Origin: Acidimicrobiia bacterium
GTDB taxonomy: Bacteria; Actinomycetota; Acidimicrobiia; Acidimicrobiales; Bin134
Length of the DNA stretch: 12,566 nucleotides
Direction: 5' to 3'
Assembly: GCA_009843565.1 (NCBI GenBank)
Contig: VYDF01000113.1
Location: 1-12,566 of the forward strand
Part shown: in pieces, positions 6,634 through 12,566 of the stretch
Layout: every line of letters begins with the position of its first letter
Position numbering within the stretch: position 1 is the first letter of the stretch
Translations under genes and position numbers: made by a program
Notes under the pieces: generated by a model
Database searches by the model: none
The model's input: only the letters and a program-made list of their open reading frames with translations
Told to the model about the DNA's origin: nothing

Positions 6634-7581
6634 TCAGTCGATTATGCCGCATTGGCGGGCTCGGTCGAGGGTGACCTCGAACAGGCGGGTGGTGGCGGCG
6701 TCGATCATCATACCCTTGTAGTTGGCCGCTCCCTGGCCTTCGGCTTCAGCAGCGCGGACCGCATCAACCACGCCCTGGGCCTCGGAGATTTCGGCGGGGC
6801 TGGGGGCGAACACCCGGTTGGCGATCTCGATCTGGCTGGGGTGGATGCACCACTTGCCCACCCCGCCCAGCATCGAGAATGTAGCCGCGCTCTTCTCGTA
6901 GCCCCCGGGGTTGGCGATGTTGGCGTACGGCCCGTCGATGGCGTCGATGCCCGCGGCCCGGCAGGCCACGACCATGCGAGTGCGGGCGTAGTGCCAGACG
7001 TCGCCGGGATAGCGCAGGGCGGCGTCGTCGTCGGTCACCCCGATGTGGCCCAGGCGCATCCCCTGGCTGGCCGACAGGTCGCCCACCCCCAGGGTGAGGG
7101 CCTCCAGCCGGGGGCTGCACCGGGCGATCTCGTCTGCGGTCTGGACGGCCTCGACCTCTTCCACCAGGCATTCGATGCCGATGCGGCCCACCTCGAGGCC
7201 GAGCTTGAGCTCGAGCTGGGTCAACATGTCGTCCACGAACCACACCTCGCGGGGCCCCTTGATCTTGGGCACCATGATCACGTCGATATTGGCCCCGGCG
7301 CCGCTAACCACCTCGGCGATGTCGTCGTGGCACCATTGGGTGTGGACCCCGTTGATGCGGTAGGAGCGGATCTTGTGGCCCCAGTCGAGCTCGTTGAGCC
7401 CGGCGATGATGTTGCGGCGGGCACCCACCTTGGCCGACGGCGCCACCGCGTCCTCAAGGTCCAAGAATACCATGTCGGCATCGCTCTGGGCCGCCTTGGC
7501 GATCATTTTCCCGGAGTGGCCAGGGGTGGACAGCTCCGACCGCCTCACCCGGGTCTGCTTCTCCCGCTCACAACTGCTCAT
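6634..7581 (-). CDS. HpcH/HpaI (CitE-like) acyl-CoA lyase
   Basis: A 315-residue lyase of the citrate lyase beta/malyl-CoA lyase family, cleaving 3-hydroxyacyl-CoA thioesters such as malyl-, methylmalyl- or citramalyl-CoA into an acyl-CoA and a 2-oxoacid. RRSELSTPGHSGKMIAKA is the N-terminal strand with the CoA/oxoacid Arg, followed by ADMVFLDLEDAV. Glu137 in IGIECLVEE and Asp168 in LGVGDLS occupy the Mg2+ ligand positions of the family. IDGPYANI and the closing KWCIHPSQIEIAN complete the signature. The length is normal. The ATG has a good Shine-Dalgarno (AAAAGGAG, five bases upstream). It is the last intact gene of the acyl-CoA cluster, 30 bases after the CoA-transferase gene. The context favours citramalyl-CoA or methylmalyl-CoA over citrate. 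Family assignment is firm; the substrate is inferred. Confidence 0.88.
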   Translation of the reverse strand: MSSCEREKQTRVRRSELSTPGHSGKMIAKAAQSDADMVFLDLEDAVAPSAKVGARRNIIAGLNELDWGHKIRSYRINGVHTQWCHDDIAEVVSGAGANIDVIMVPKIKGPREVWFVDDMLTQLELKLGLEVGRIGIECLVEEVEAVQTADEIARCSPRLEALTLGVGDLSASQGMRLGHIGVTDDDAALRYPGDVWHYARTRMVVACRAAGIDAIDGPYANIANPGGYEKSAATFSMLGGVGKWCIHPSQIEIANRVFAPSPAEISEAQGVVDAVRAAEAEGQGAANYKGMMIDAATTRLFEVTLDRARQCGIID

Positions 7582-7611
7582 TGGTGCTCCTTTTGTCCTC
7601 TTCGTATCAAT

Positions 7612-8862
7612 TCACTCGGTCTGGTCGGCCTCGAGTGCGCCGATTACCTCGTCGGTGTGCTCGCCCAGCTTGGGGGCGGGGCGGTACACCCCGGTGGGCG
7701 AATCGGCGAAGCGGATCGGCGGTTTGGGGGTGATCACCGGGCGGGCCGAGCCGGGGTGGTCCACCGCCACCAGCATCTTGCGTACCCTCACCTGCTCGTC
7801 GCGAGCCAGGTCCACGGCGTTGTTCACCGGCCCGCAGGGGACCTGGTCGGCCAAGGCATCCACAACCTCTGCCTTGGTGAGCCTGCCGGTCCACGCGGTG
7901 ATTGCCTCTTGGACCTCATGGCGGTGCAGCACCCGCCTCCGGGAGCTCTTGTAGCGGTCGTGGTCGATCATGTCCTCCCGTCCGATGATCCGGCACAGCC
8001 GCTCCCAGTGCCGGGGGCCGGGAGCGGCGATAGCCACCTGCCCGTCGGCAGTGTCGTACAGCTCGAACGGGCACAGCGAGGGGTGCTCGCTGCCGCGGGG
8101 GGCCTGTATCTCCCCCACATAGGTATAGCGCCAGGTCATCGACTCGCACAGCGCCATCAGCGCATCAACCATCCCCACATCCACAAACTGCCCCTCGCCG
8201 GTGCGCCGGGCGTGGTGGAGCGCGGCCAGAATCCCCGACACCATCATGGCGGCGGGGTACAAGTCGCCCACGCTGGGGCCACTCGCCACCCGCGCGCCTT
8301 CTTTGGTGCCGGTATAGCTGACGAGCCCCGACATCGACTGGGCCACGATGTCGTAGGCCGGCCAGTAGGTGTAGGGCCCCTCGCCGGTGCGGGGATCGCC
8401 GAAGCCCCGTATGGCGCCGTACACCAAGTCGGGCTTGCGCTCCCGCAGCGCCTCGTAGCCCAGCCCGAGCTGGTCCATGACCCCGGCCCGGTAGTTCTCC
8501 ACCACCACGTCGGCCGTCTCCACCAGCCGAAGGAACACCTCCGCGTCGGCAGACTCTTTGAGGTTGAGGACGATGCTGCGCTTGTTGCGGTTGTTACTGG
8601 CGAAGTAGCCGCCGAAGAGGTGCTCGTCGTCGGCCTCGGTATAGGGGCCGATCACCCGGACCGAGTCGCCTTCGGGCGGCTCCACCTTGATCACATCGGC
8701 GCCCATGTCGGCCAAGACCATGGTGCAGAAGGGGCCGGCCAGGGCCTGGGTGAGATCCACGACGCGGACATCGACAAGCGGACCCGAGCGCTCGGGGATC
8801 ATCGCGGCGGCGTGCTCGTGGGCGGTGAGGTAGCTGTCCGACTCGTCGTAAGCGGTGCTCAT
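7612..8862 (-). CDS. CaiB/BaiF (family III) CoA-transferase
   Basis: A 416-residue family III CoA-transferase, moving CoA between carboxylic acids through an enzyme-bound aspartyl thioester. The N-terminal VVDLTQALAGPFCTMVLADM, GADVIKVEPPEGD, NRNKRSIVLNLK and VVENYRAGVMDQLGLGY follow the family order. The catalytic Asp is Asp200 in GPSVGDLYPA, followed by the typical ILAALHHARRTGEGQFVDV. The start at 8862 is set by a Shine-Dalgarno (GGAGG at 8868-8872, five bases away) and by an ATGA overlap with the stop of the preceding MaoC gene. The longer frame to 8916 would intrude into that gene. Next to a hydratase and a CitE-like lyase, the likely job is activating a dicarboxylate (itaconate, mesaconate or citramalate) or shuffling CoA on mesaconyl-CoA. 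Racemase activity is possible in the family but less favoured by context. Confidence 0.9.
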   Translation of the reverse strand: MSTAYDESDSYLTAHEHAAAMIPERSGPLVDVRVVDLTQALAGPFCTMVLADMGADVIKVEPPEGDSVRVIGPYTEADDEHLFGGYFASNNRNKRSIVLNLKESADAEVFLRLVETADVVVENYRAGVMDQLGLGYEALRERKPDLVYGAIRGFGDPRTGEGPYTYWPAYDIVAQSMSGLVSYTGTKEGARVASGPSVGDLYPAAMMVSGILAALHHARRTGEGQFVDVGMVDALMALCESMTWRYTYVGEIQAPRGSEHPSLCPFELYDTADGQVAIAAPGPRHWERLCRIIGREDMIDHDRYKSSRRRVLHRHEVQEAITAWTGRLTKAEVVDALADQVPCGPVNNAVDLARDEQVRVRKMLVAVDHPGSARPVITPKPPIRFADSPTGVYRPAPKLGEHTDEVIGALEADQTE

Positions 8863-9347
8863 TGCGGCCTCCAGTGGCTGCGGCGCTTGATCTGCACGAG
8901 CCGCTCGAGCTCGCACACCACGTCGCCGTGTTGGTTGCGGCCCCAGTGCTTGAACCGCACCACCCCGGCGTCGTCGCGTTCGGGGTCGTCGGCAATGTCG
9001 AGCACCTCGGTGTAGGCGGTTATGGTGTCGCCGTGGTGTACCGGCGCCTTGAACCGCACGGCGTCGAGACCCAGTTCGCGGAGCGCGTTCTCGGCGGTGT
9101 CCTGGCTGGCCAGCCCCACTGTCATCGACCCGGTGATCAGCCCAAACACCAGGCGACCGTCGCCCAGGGGCGATCCGGCCATGATCTCCTCGTTCCAGTG
9201 CCCCTGGGCGGTGTTCATCACCTGCTTGGAGATGTAGTTGTTCTCCACCTCGTCGATAGTGGCCGACCGGGCATGGCGCATGCGCTGCCCCACCGCGAAG
9301 TCCTCGAAGTAGTTGCCCGATCCGGTGAGGGCGGACAGCTGGTTCAT
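8859..9347 (-). CDS. MaoC-like acyl-CoA hydratase (copy 1)
   Basis: A 162-residue single hotdog-fold protein of the MaoC dehydratase family, expected to hydrate an enoyl-CoA. GNYFEDFAVGQRMRHARSAT is the usual N-terminal strand-turn. KQVMNTAQGHWNEE contains the active-site region, with Asn45 and His50 at the spacing of the hydratase Asp/His pair, so Asn replaces Asp. RFKAPVHHGDTITAYTEVLD and GRNQHGDVVCELE are standard later motifs. Its end overlaps the CoA-transferase start by four bases, so the two are translationally coupled. The same GNxFEDF...RNQxGD layout recurs in the copy at 11412-11909, suggesting paralogy or two half-subunits of one enzyme. A possible GGTGG ribosome binding site lies five bases upstream of the ATG. 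Likely substrate: mesaconyl-, itaconyl- or a related C5 enoyl-CoA (inferred). Confidence 0.85.
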   Translation of the reverse strand: MNQLSALTGSGNYFEDFAVGQRMRHARSATIDEVENNYISKQVMNTAQGHWNEEIMAGSPLGDGRLVFGLITGSMTVGLASQDTAENALRELGLDAVRFKAPVHHGDTITAYTEVLDIADDPERDDAGVVRFKHWGRNQHGDVVCELERLVQIKRRSHWRPQ

Positions 9348-9357
9348 CTAGGCCACC

Positions 9358-9914
9358 CTATCCCTGACGCAATCTCTGGACACGCGCCACGCGGTGGTCG
9401 TCTGGGCCGAGCAGTTCGTCGAGATCGCCGGCAAGCTCGGTGACATCGAGAGCCCCGGTCCGTACCATGTCTTCGATGTCCTGCCAGTCTTTGCCCCGGT
9501 CGAAGAACGACTTGTACACCGCGAGGTCGCGGAGCTCAAGAAGGGAAGTGATTCGCCGGCGAATTCGCGCATGACTATTCGGGTTGCGACCTCGGTGTGG
9601 AACGGATCAGAAGTGAGAAAAACGTCCAGTGGGACACGGCGCCACCACAGCCTCGCCTGCCCATCTCGTTGGAGCCTCTCTTGCGACTGCTCAGGTACTT
9701 CGATGTCTGCGGGCAGCGCGGCAAGAACCTGCTCATATGCGGTGAACGGCACGAAAACGTTCAGATCGATGTCGTTCGTGGCCCGAGGCTCCTCGATGCA
9801 CCATGCCAGCGCCAGCGCCCCTCCGAACGCATGGGGCATTCCGGCCCGTTCAAGTGCTTCGTGGGCTTGCAGAACGAGTTGGACAAAATCGACTGGGGGT
9901 TCGCGCCCGCTCAT
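9358..9914 (-). pseudogene. Nucleotidyltransferase-fold gene with a 1-base frameshift
   Basis: Residues 1-128 form a nucleotidyltransferase (AbiEii/MNT-like) domain: AFGGALALAW with Gly31-Gly32, ATNDIDLNVFV with Asp48 and Asp50, and VPLDVFL with the third Asp97. These are the expected metal- and nucleotide-binding elements. After FAGESLPFLSS (about 9531) the frame turns into Ser/Thr/Arg-rich nonsense and runs to 9348. The neighbouring frame instead reads LAVYKSFFDRGKDWQDIED, then leucine-rich helices, ending at the TAG at 9358-9360. This is the C-terminus usually seen in such proteins. Adding one C near 9528-9533 (TCC GCG becoming TCC CGC G) restores a 185-residue protein. The break could be a recent inactivating mutation or a sequencing error. 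The start overlaps the small gene before it by 65 bases. Such proteins modify RNA, tRNA or protein partners, sometimes as toxins; the role here is unknown. Confidence 0.78.
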
Positions 9915-10188
9915 CCTGGTTTCTCAGCGCGTCGGCTGAGCGGCGGAAACTCCAGGTCTTCGCGGTATCGGGAGGGAGGAACGCCGCGAGATGGAGGAGG
10001 GACTCGAGCTTCTCTCCTGGCGAGAGGGGATTCGACCCGTTGTCCTTGTCTGATTCTGAGCTGGCCTCGACCATGCGCTGCCACCACGGCTTGCCGTCTG
10101 CATCGGCTGTGAAGTCCCGATCCGGCGCTGGGTCTCGATCCGCACCGACCTCTCGATCGGGCGCTGGGTGTACGGCAGGGCCCGACAC
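9850..10188 (-). CDS. Small hypothetical protein upstream of the nucleotidyltransferase
   Basis: A 112-residue protein I do not recognise. It starts with GTG at 10188, nine bases after the acyl-CoA dehydrogenase stop. Residues 8-34 are an Asp/Pro-rich low-complexity stretch (APDREVGADRDPAPDRDF). They are followed by a more structured part with GKPWWQRMVEASSESDKDN, LSPGEKLESLLHLAAFLPPD and TWSFRRSADALRNQDERA, mostly predicted helix. The last 22 codons overlap the nucleotidyltransferase start in another frame. A small gene overlapping a nucleotidyltransferase gene is the usual layout of MNT- or AbiE-type toxin-antitoxin pairs, so an antitoxin or chaperone role can be proposed, but no antitoxin motif is visible. 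The low-complexity N-terminus may not be translated; the ATG at MVEASSE is an alternative start. Confidence 0.5.
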   Translation of the reverse strand: MSGPAVHPAPDREVGADRDPAPDRDFTADADGKPWWQRMVEASSESDKDNGSNPLSPGEKLESLLHLAAFLPPDTAKTWSFRRSADALRNQDERARTPSRFCPTRSASPRST

Positions 10189-10197
10189 GCCGCCAGT

Positions 10198-11409
10198 CTA
10201 CCGAAGCGGGGAGGGGGGCAGCAGGTGGTCGGAGACGATGCGCTGCATGATCTCGCTGGTGCCCTCGAAGATCTTTGTGAGGCGGGCGTCGCGCCAATAG
10301 CGCTCGATGGGGAAGTCGGTGGTGTAGCCCGCGCCGCCGTGGATCTGGAGGGCCTCGGAGGTCACCCGCTCCGACATCTCCGATGCCAGGTACTTCACCA
10401 TCGCGCCGTACATGTCCGACTTCTCGCCGGCATCGGCGTTGGCGGCCACCTGGTACATGAGGGCGCGGCAGGCCTCGAGCTCCGATGCCATCTTGGCGAT
10501 CTTGAACCGGGTCACCTGGAAGTCGCCGATCGGCCGCCCGAACTGCTCCCGCTCCTGGGCATAGGCGATGGAGTCCTCCAGCGCTCCCCGGGCGAGGCCG
10601 ACGGAGCGGGCCGCGGTGTGGATGCGGGGGGTGGTCATCCCCGCCGCGGCCCGTTTGAACCCCTCGTCCTCAGCGGTCTCGGCCCGCTCCGATCCCACCA
10701 GGCAGTCGTCGGGCACGAAGCAGTCGTCGAACGACAGCTCGAAGGTGCGCCACCCGTGGTAGCCGATCTTTCTGATCGGGTTGCCCGACACGCCCTGGGG
10801 GAAAGTCCCCGGCGCCTTGTGGACCGCGAACTGGCGGATCCCCGAATGGCGCTTGTCGGGGTCATACGGCTTGTTGCGGGCCACCACCAAGATGCAGTCG
10901 GCCTGGTCGGCGAACGTACACCACATCTTCTGGCCGTTGAGCAGCCAGCCCCCGTCGGTCTTCGTGGCCCGGGTCCTCACCGAGGCGATGTCGGATCCCG
11001 CGCCGGGCTCCGACATGGCGAAGCACCCCAGCCATTCGCCCTTGGCGGCCAGCGGCAGGTACTTCTCGCGCTGGGCGGGGTTGAGCGCCAGGGCCATTCC
11101 CGAGCGGGCGATGATGCTGGCCACGCTCATCCACGCCCTCGACAGCTCCTCGGTGACCAGCGCGTACTCGAACACGCCCAGCCCCAGCCCGCCGTAGCGC
11201 TCCGGCACCATGATGCCGAAGAACCCCAAGTCGCCCATCTCCTTGCGCAGCTCGTCGGGAATGAGGCCGTGCTCGGGATCGAGCCGGTTGGCGATGGGCA
11301 GCACCTTGTCCATGGCGAAGCCGCGGGCCATCTCCTGGATCGCCTCCCGCTCGTCGGTGTGGTAGGGCGCCGGGATCGGCGGGCGGGGGTCCACCAGGGC
11401 TCGGGCCAT
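10198..11409 (-). CDS. Acyl-CoA dehydrogenase
   Basis: A 403-residue FAD-dependent acyl-CoA dehydrogenase that introduces an alpha,beta double bond and passes electrons to ETF. FFGIMVPERYGGLGLG, CFAMSEPGAGSD (FAD/substrate loop, about residues 129-140), KMWCTFADQADCILVVAR, EREQFGRPIGDFQ, EALQIHGGAGYTTDFPIER and the catalytic Glu382 in KIFEGTSEIMQR are all present. The length is typical of short- or branched-chain members and too short for the known methylsuccinyl-CoA dehydrogenase. The frame is open far upstream, but the ATG at 11409 follows the MaoC stop by two bases (TGA CG ATG), so translation is coupled. Its position between two hydratase genes suggests it makes their enoyl-CoA substrate, for example from a C5 acyl-CoA. 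The substrate cannot be read from sequence alone. Confidence 0.9.
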   Translation of the reverse strand: MARALVDPRPPIPAPYHTDEREAIQEMARGFAMDKVLPIANRLDPEHGLIPDELRKEMGDLGFFGIMVPERYGGLGLGVFEYALVTEELSRAWMSVASIIARSGMALALNPAQREKYLPLAAKGEWLGCFAMSEPGAGSDIASVRTRATKTDGGWLLNGQKMWCTFADQADCILVVARNKPYDPDKRHSGIRQFAVHKAPGTFPQGVSGNPIRKIGYHGWRTFELSFDDCFVPDDCLVGSERAETAEDEGFKRAAAGMTTPRIHTAARSVGLARGALEDSIAYAQEREQFGRPIGDFQVTRFKIAKMASELEACRALMYQVAANADAGEKSDMYGAMVKYLASEMSERVTSEALQIHGGAGYTTDFPIERYWRDARLTKIFEGTSEIMQRIVSDHLLPPSPLR

Positions 11410-11411
11410 CG

Positions 11412-11909
11412 TCAATCCCGCGGGGCCCGGCGCCGCTTGGCCACCAGGTTGGTGCGCCGGTAATCGAGCACCAGATCGCCCCACTGGTTGCGGGCCTCGG
11501 TGTGCCAGGTGACGATCCCGGTGCTCGGCCTGCTGGTGGACTCCCGGGCCTCGAGCACCCGAGAACTGGCCGTGAGCGTGTCGCCCGGGTACACCGGCTG
11601 GTGGAACCTCACTTCCTCCATGCCCAAGAACGCCCCCCCCGTTTCGCTCAAGTCCTCCACCGACAGGCCGACCACGGTACACAGCACCAGCATGGGGTTC
11701 ACCACCACGTCGGGATGGCCGTGGGCCCGGGCGAACTCCGCGTTGAGGTGCATGGGGTTCCAGTTGCAGGTCGCGGTGGAGAACAGCGCATTGTCGCCGT
11801 CGGTGATGGTGCGGCCCCAGTGGTGGTCGAATGTCCGGCCCTCCGGGAAGTCCTCGAACTGGTTGCCGTGGGGGACCAGCGCAAAGCTGTCGAAATCGGG
11901 CTCGCCCAT
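11412..11909 (-). CDS. MaoC-like acyl-CoA hydratase (copy 2)
   Basis: A 165-residue hotdog-fold protein of the MaoC family and first gene of the acyl-CoA cluster. GNQFEDFPEGRTFDHHWGRT, then STATCNWNPMHLNAEFA with Asn49 and His54 (the family's Asp-x-Asn-Pro-x-His motif with Asn in first place), then VRFHQPVYPGDTLTASSRVLE and ARNQWGDLVLDYRR match the family in order. It is a diverged paralogue of the 8859-9347 protein, and its NP-x-H core is the more canonical of the two. The ATG is preceded by GGAGG only three bases away, close but usable. A -35/-10 pair lies just upstream. It may hydrate a mesaconyl-, itaconyl- or methylcrotonyl-type CoA (inferred), possibly as a heterodimer with copy 1. Confidence 0.86.
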   Translation of the reverse strand: MGEPDFDSFALVPHGNQFEDFPEGRTFDHHWGRTITDGDNALFSTATCNWNPMHLNAEFARAHGHPDVVVNPMLVLCTVVGLSVEDLSETGGAFLGMEEVRFHQPVYPGDTLTASSRVLEARESTSRPSTGIVTWHTEARNQWGDLVLDYRRTNLVAKRRRAPRD

Positions 11910-11918
11910 CAGCCTCCG

Positions 11919-11947
11919 ACGCTAACAACCAACTCCCAACCCGACAA
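11919..11947 (-). promoter_or_regulatory. Candidate promoter of the acyl-CoA operon
   Basis: On the minus strand TTGTCG (11942-11947) and TAGCGT (11919-11924) are separated by 17 bases, a good sigma70-type arrangement with a TANNNT -10. It is the only convincing promoter seen before the cluster. The predicted start falls about seven bases on, inside or just after the GGAGG, so the mRNA would have an almost absent leader. Confidence 0.38.
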
Positions 11948-11981
11948 GCAGCCCTCGGCGCGTTGTCGCCGAGGTCGAGCC

Positions 11982-12010
11982 TTGACAATCGGGCATCGGC
12001 GGTCAACCAT
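11982..12010 (+). promoter_or_regulatory. Candidate leaderless promoter of the divergent gene
   Basis: A perfect -35 hexamer TTGACA (11982-11987) is followed after 17 bases by AACCAT (12005-12010), a weak -10. Transcription would start near 12017, exactly at the GTG of the downstream gene, which lacks a Shine-Dalgarno. The -10 matches poorly, so this is tentative. Confidence 0.35.
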
Positions 12011-12016
12011 TGGCCT

Positions 12017-12566
12017 GTGACCGTGGAGGCCGTTGCGGCGCACGAGGCGTTCCACCACCGGATCCTGGAGGCGGCCCGCACCCTCACCGAGGCCGAGCAG
12101 ATTGCGCCGTCGGCGTGTGCGGGGTGGCGGGTGCGCGACGTGGTGGCCCACATCGGGGCCGGGGCCCGCAACCTGATCGACCCGCTTCCGGTGCCCGACG
12201 AGCGGCTGCCCCTGCCCTCGGTGCGCGAGCGGGAGCACGACGTGCATGTGGACATCCGCCGAATCTGGCCGATAGCCGAGGTGATCGAAGAGCTCGACCA
12301 CTACGGCGGCCAGCGGCTGACCCGGCTGTCGGCCCTCCAATCCGAGCCGCTGGCCTCGTCGCCGCTGGAGGTGCCCGGCTTGGGCACCTACCCCATGCAC
12401 GCGGTGGCCAACGGGTTGGCCTTCGACTGCTTCTGCCACCTCTATCACGACATCGCCGCGCCCGGCGGCCCCGTTCAGCGAGAGCTGCCCCCGCCCACCC
12501 ACGAGGAGCTTCACCCGGTGGTGCAGTGGATGATGTGGGGGCTGCCGCAGATGCAGGGCCCCGAGC
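12017..12566 (+). CDS. Maleylpyruvate isomerase N-terminal/DinB-like protein (partial)
   Basis: This gene runs off the right edge; 183 codons are visible without a stop. Translation from the GTG at 12017 gives a four-helix-bundle protein of the mycothiol-dependent maleylpyruvate isomerase/DinB-like class. AGWRVRDVVAHIGAGARNL (His45) is the hallmark first metal-binding motif, and FDCFCHLYHDI (Asp137, His141, His144, Asp145) lies where the second set of ligands is expected. Such proteins bind a metal and often use mycothiol for isomerisation or conjugation, and many are uncharacterised. The family Glu of the second motif seems replaced by Asp or Cys here. There is no Shine-Dalgarno, and a TTGACA-containing promoter would start at the GTG, so a leaderless mRNA is likely. 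It is divergent from the acyl-CoA operon across 107 bases, hinting at shared regulation. An alternative GTG lies two codons downstream. Confidence 0.75.
   Translation, partial: MTVEAVAAHEAFHHRILEAARTLTEAEQIAPSACAGWRVRDVVAHIGAGARNLIDPLPVPDERLPLPSVREREHDVHVDIRRIWPIAEVIEELDHYGGQRLTRLSALQSEPLASSPLEVPGLGTYPMHAVANGLAFDCFCHLYHDIAAPGGPVQRELPPPTHEELHPVVQWMMWGLPQMQGPE

Noticed and set aside
6652..9015. 787-codon plus-strand open frame
   Set aside because: It is the antisense of the lyase and CoA-transferase genes, rich in Gly, His, Val and Leu without domains; such frames are common opposite high-GC genes.
10168..11463. 431-codon plus-strand open frame
   Set aside because: Antisense shadow of the acyl-CoA dehydrogenase gene, whose motifs are complete on the other strand.
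11410..12255. Long upstream extension of the acyl-CoA dehydrogenase frame
   Set aside because: It runs out of frame through the MaoC gene and beyond; the family begins at the ATG at 11409.
11909..12514. 201-codon minus-strand frame at the right edge
   Set aside because: Shadow of the plus-strand maleylpyruvate isomerase-like gene, which has the recognisable metal-binding motifs.

Overview
The window comes from a high-GC actinobacterium, most likely an Acidimicrobiia-like environmental lineage. This is inferred from the GC-rich third codon positions, the long spurious antisense reading frames, an F420/FMN luciferase-like oxidoreductase, a DR2398/MSMEG_1061-type PPOX flavoprotein, a mycothiol-type maleylpyruvate isomerase-like protein and several apparently leaderless starts. 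No rRNA, tRNA, insertion sequence or CRISPR array was seen.

Left part (1-2400): a small GIY-YIG-like nuclease gene on the minus strand and a divergent large lipoprotein gene on the plus strand (657-2354). The lipoprotein has a cell-wall-binding-repeat-like N-terminal half and an unrecognised C-terminal domain. A weak hairpin terminator follows it. Bases 1-181 hold no gene I can support.

Middle part (2432-6616, all minus strand): a PPOX flavoprotein with a strong ribosome binding site and a pair of 13-bp direct repeats in its promoter; an MmgE/PrpD-family protein overlapping the end of a luciferase-like monooxygenase gene by 4 bases; a secreted SRPBCC protein carrying two copies of a 34-residue Cys-containing repeat; and the 3' remnant of an amidohydrolase gene.

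Right part (6634-11909, minus strand): a compact acyl-CoA gene set. In transcription order it is MaoC-like hydratase, acyl-CoA dehydrogenase, [small unknown gene, nucleotidyltransferase gene broken by a frameshift], second MaoC-like hydratase, family III CoA-transferase, and HpcH/HpaI (CitE-like) lyase. CoA-transferase + hydratase + C-C lyase is the logic of itaconate, mesaconate or methylmalyl-CoA degradation: activate a C5 dicarboxylate, hydrate it, and cleave it to an acyl-CoA plus pyruvate or glyoxylate. The nearby MmgE/PrpD gene also recalls the Pseudomonas itaconate locus. The substrate is inferred, not shown.

Right edge (12017-12566, plus strand): a divergent DinB-like/maleylpyruvate isomerase N-terminal domain protein that runs off the window. 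The most interesting items are the C5-acyl-CoA module interrupted by a decaying nucleotidyltransferase pair, the duplicated Cys repeat fused to an SRPBCC domain, and the helically phased repeats before the PPOX gene.
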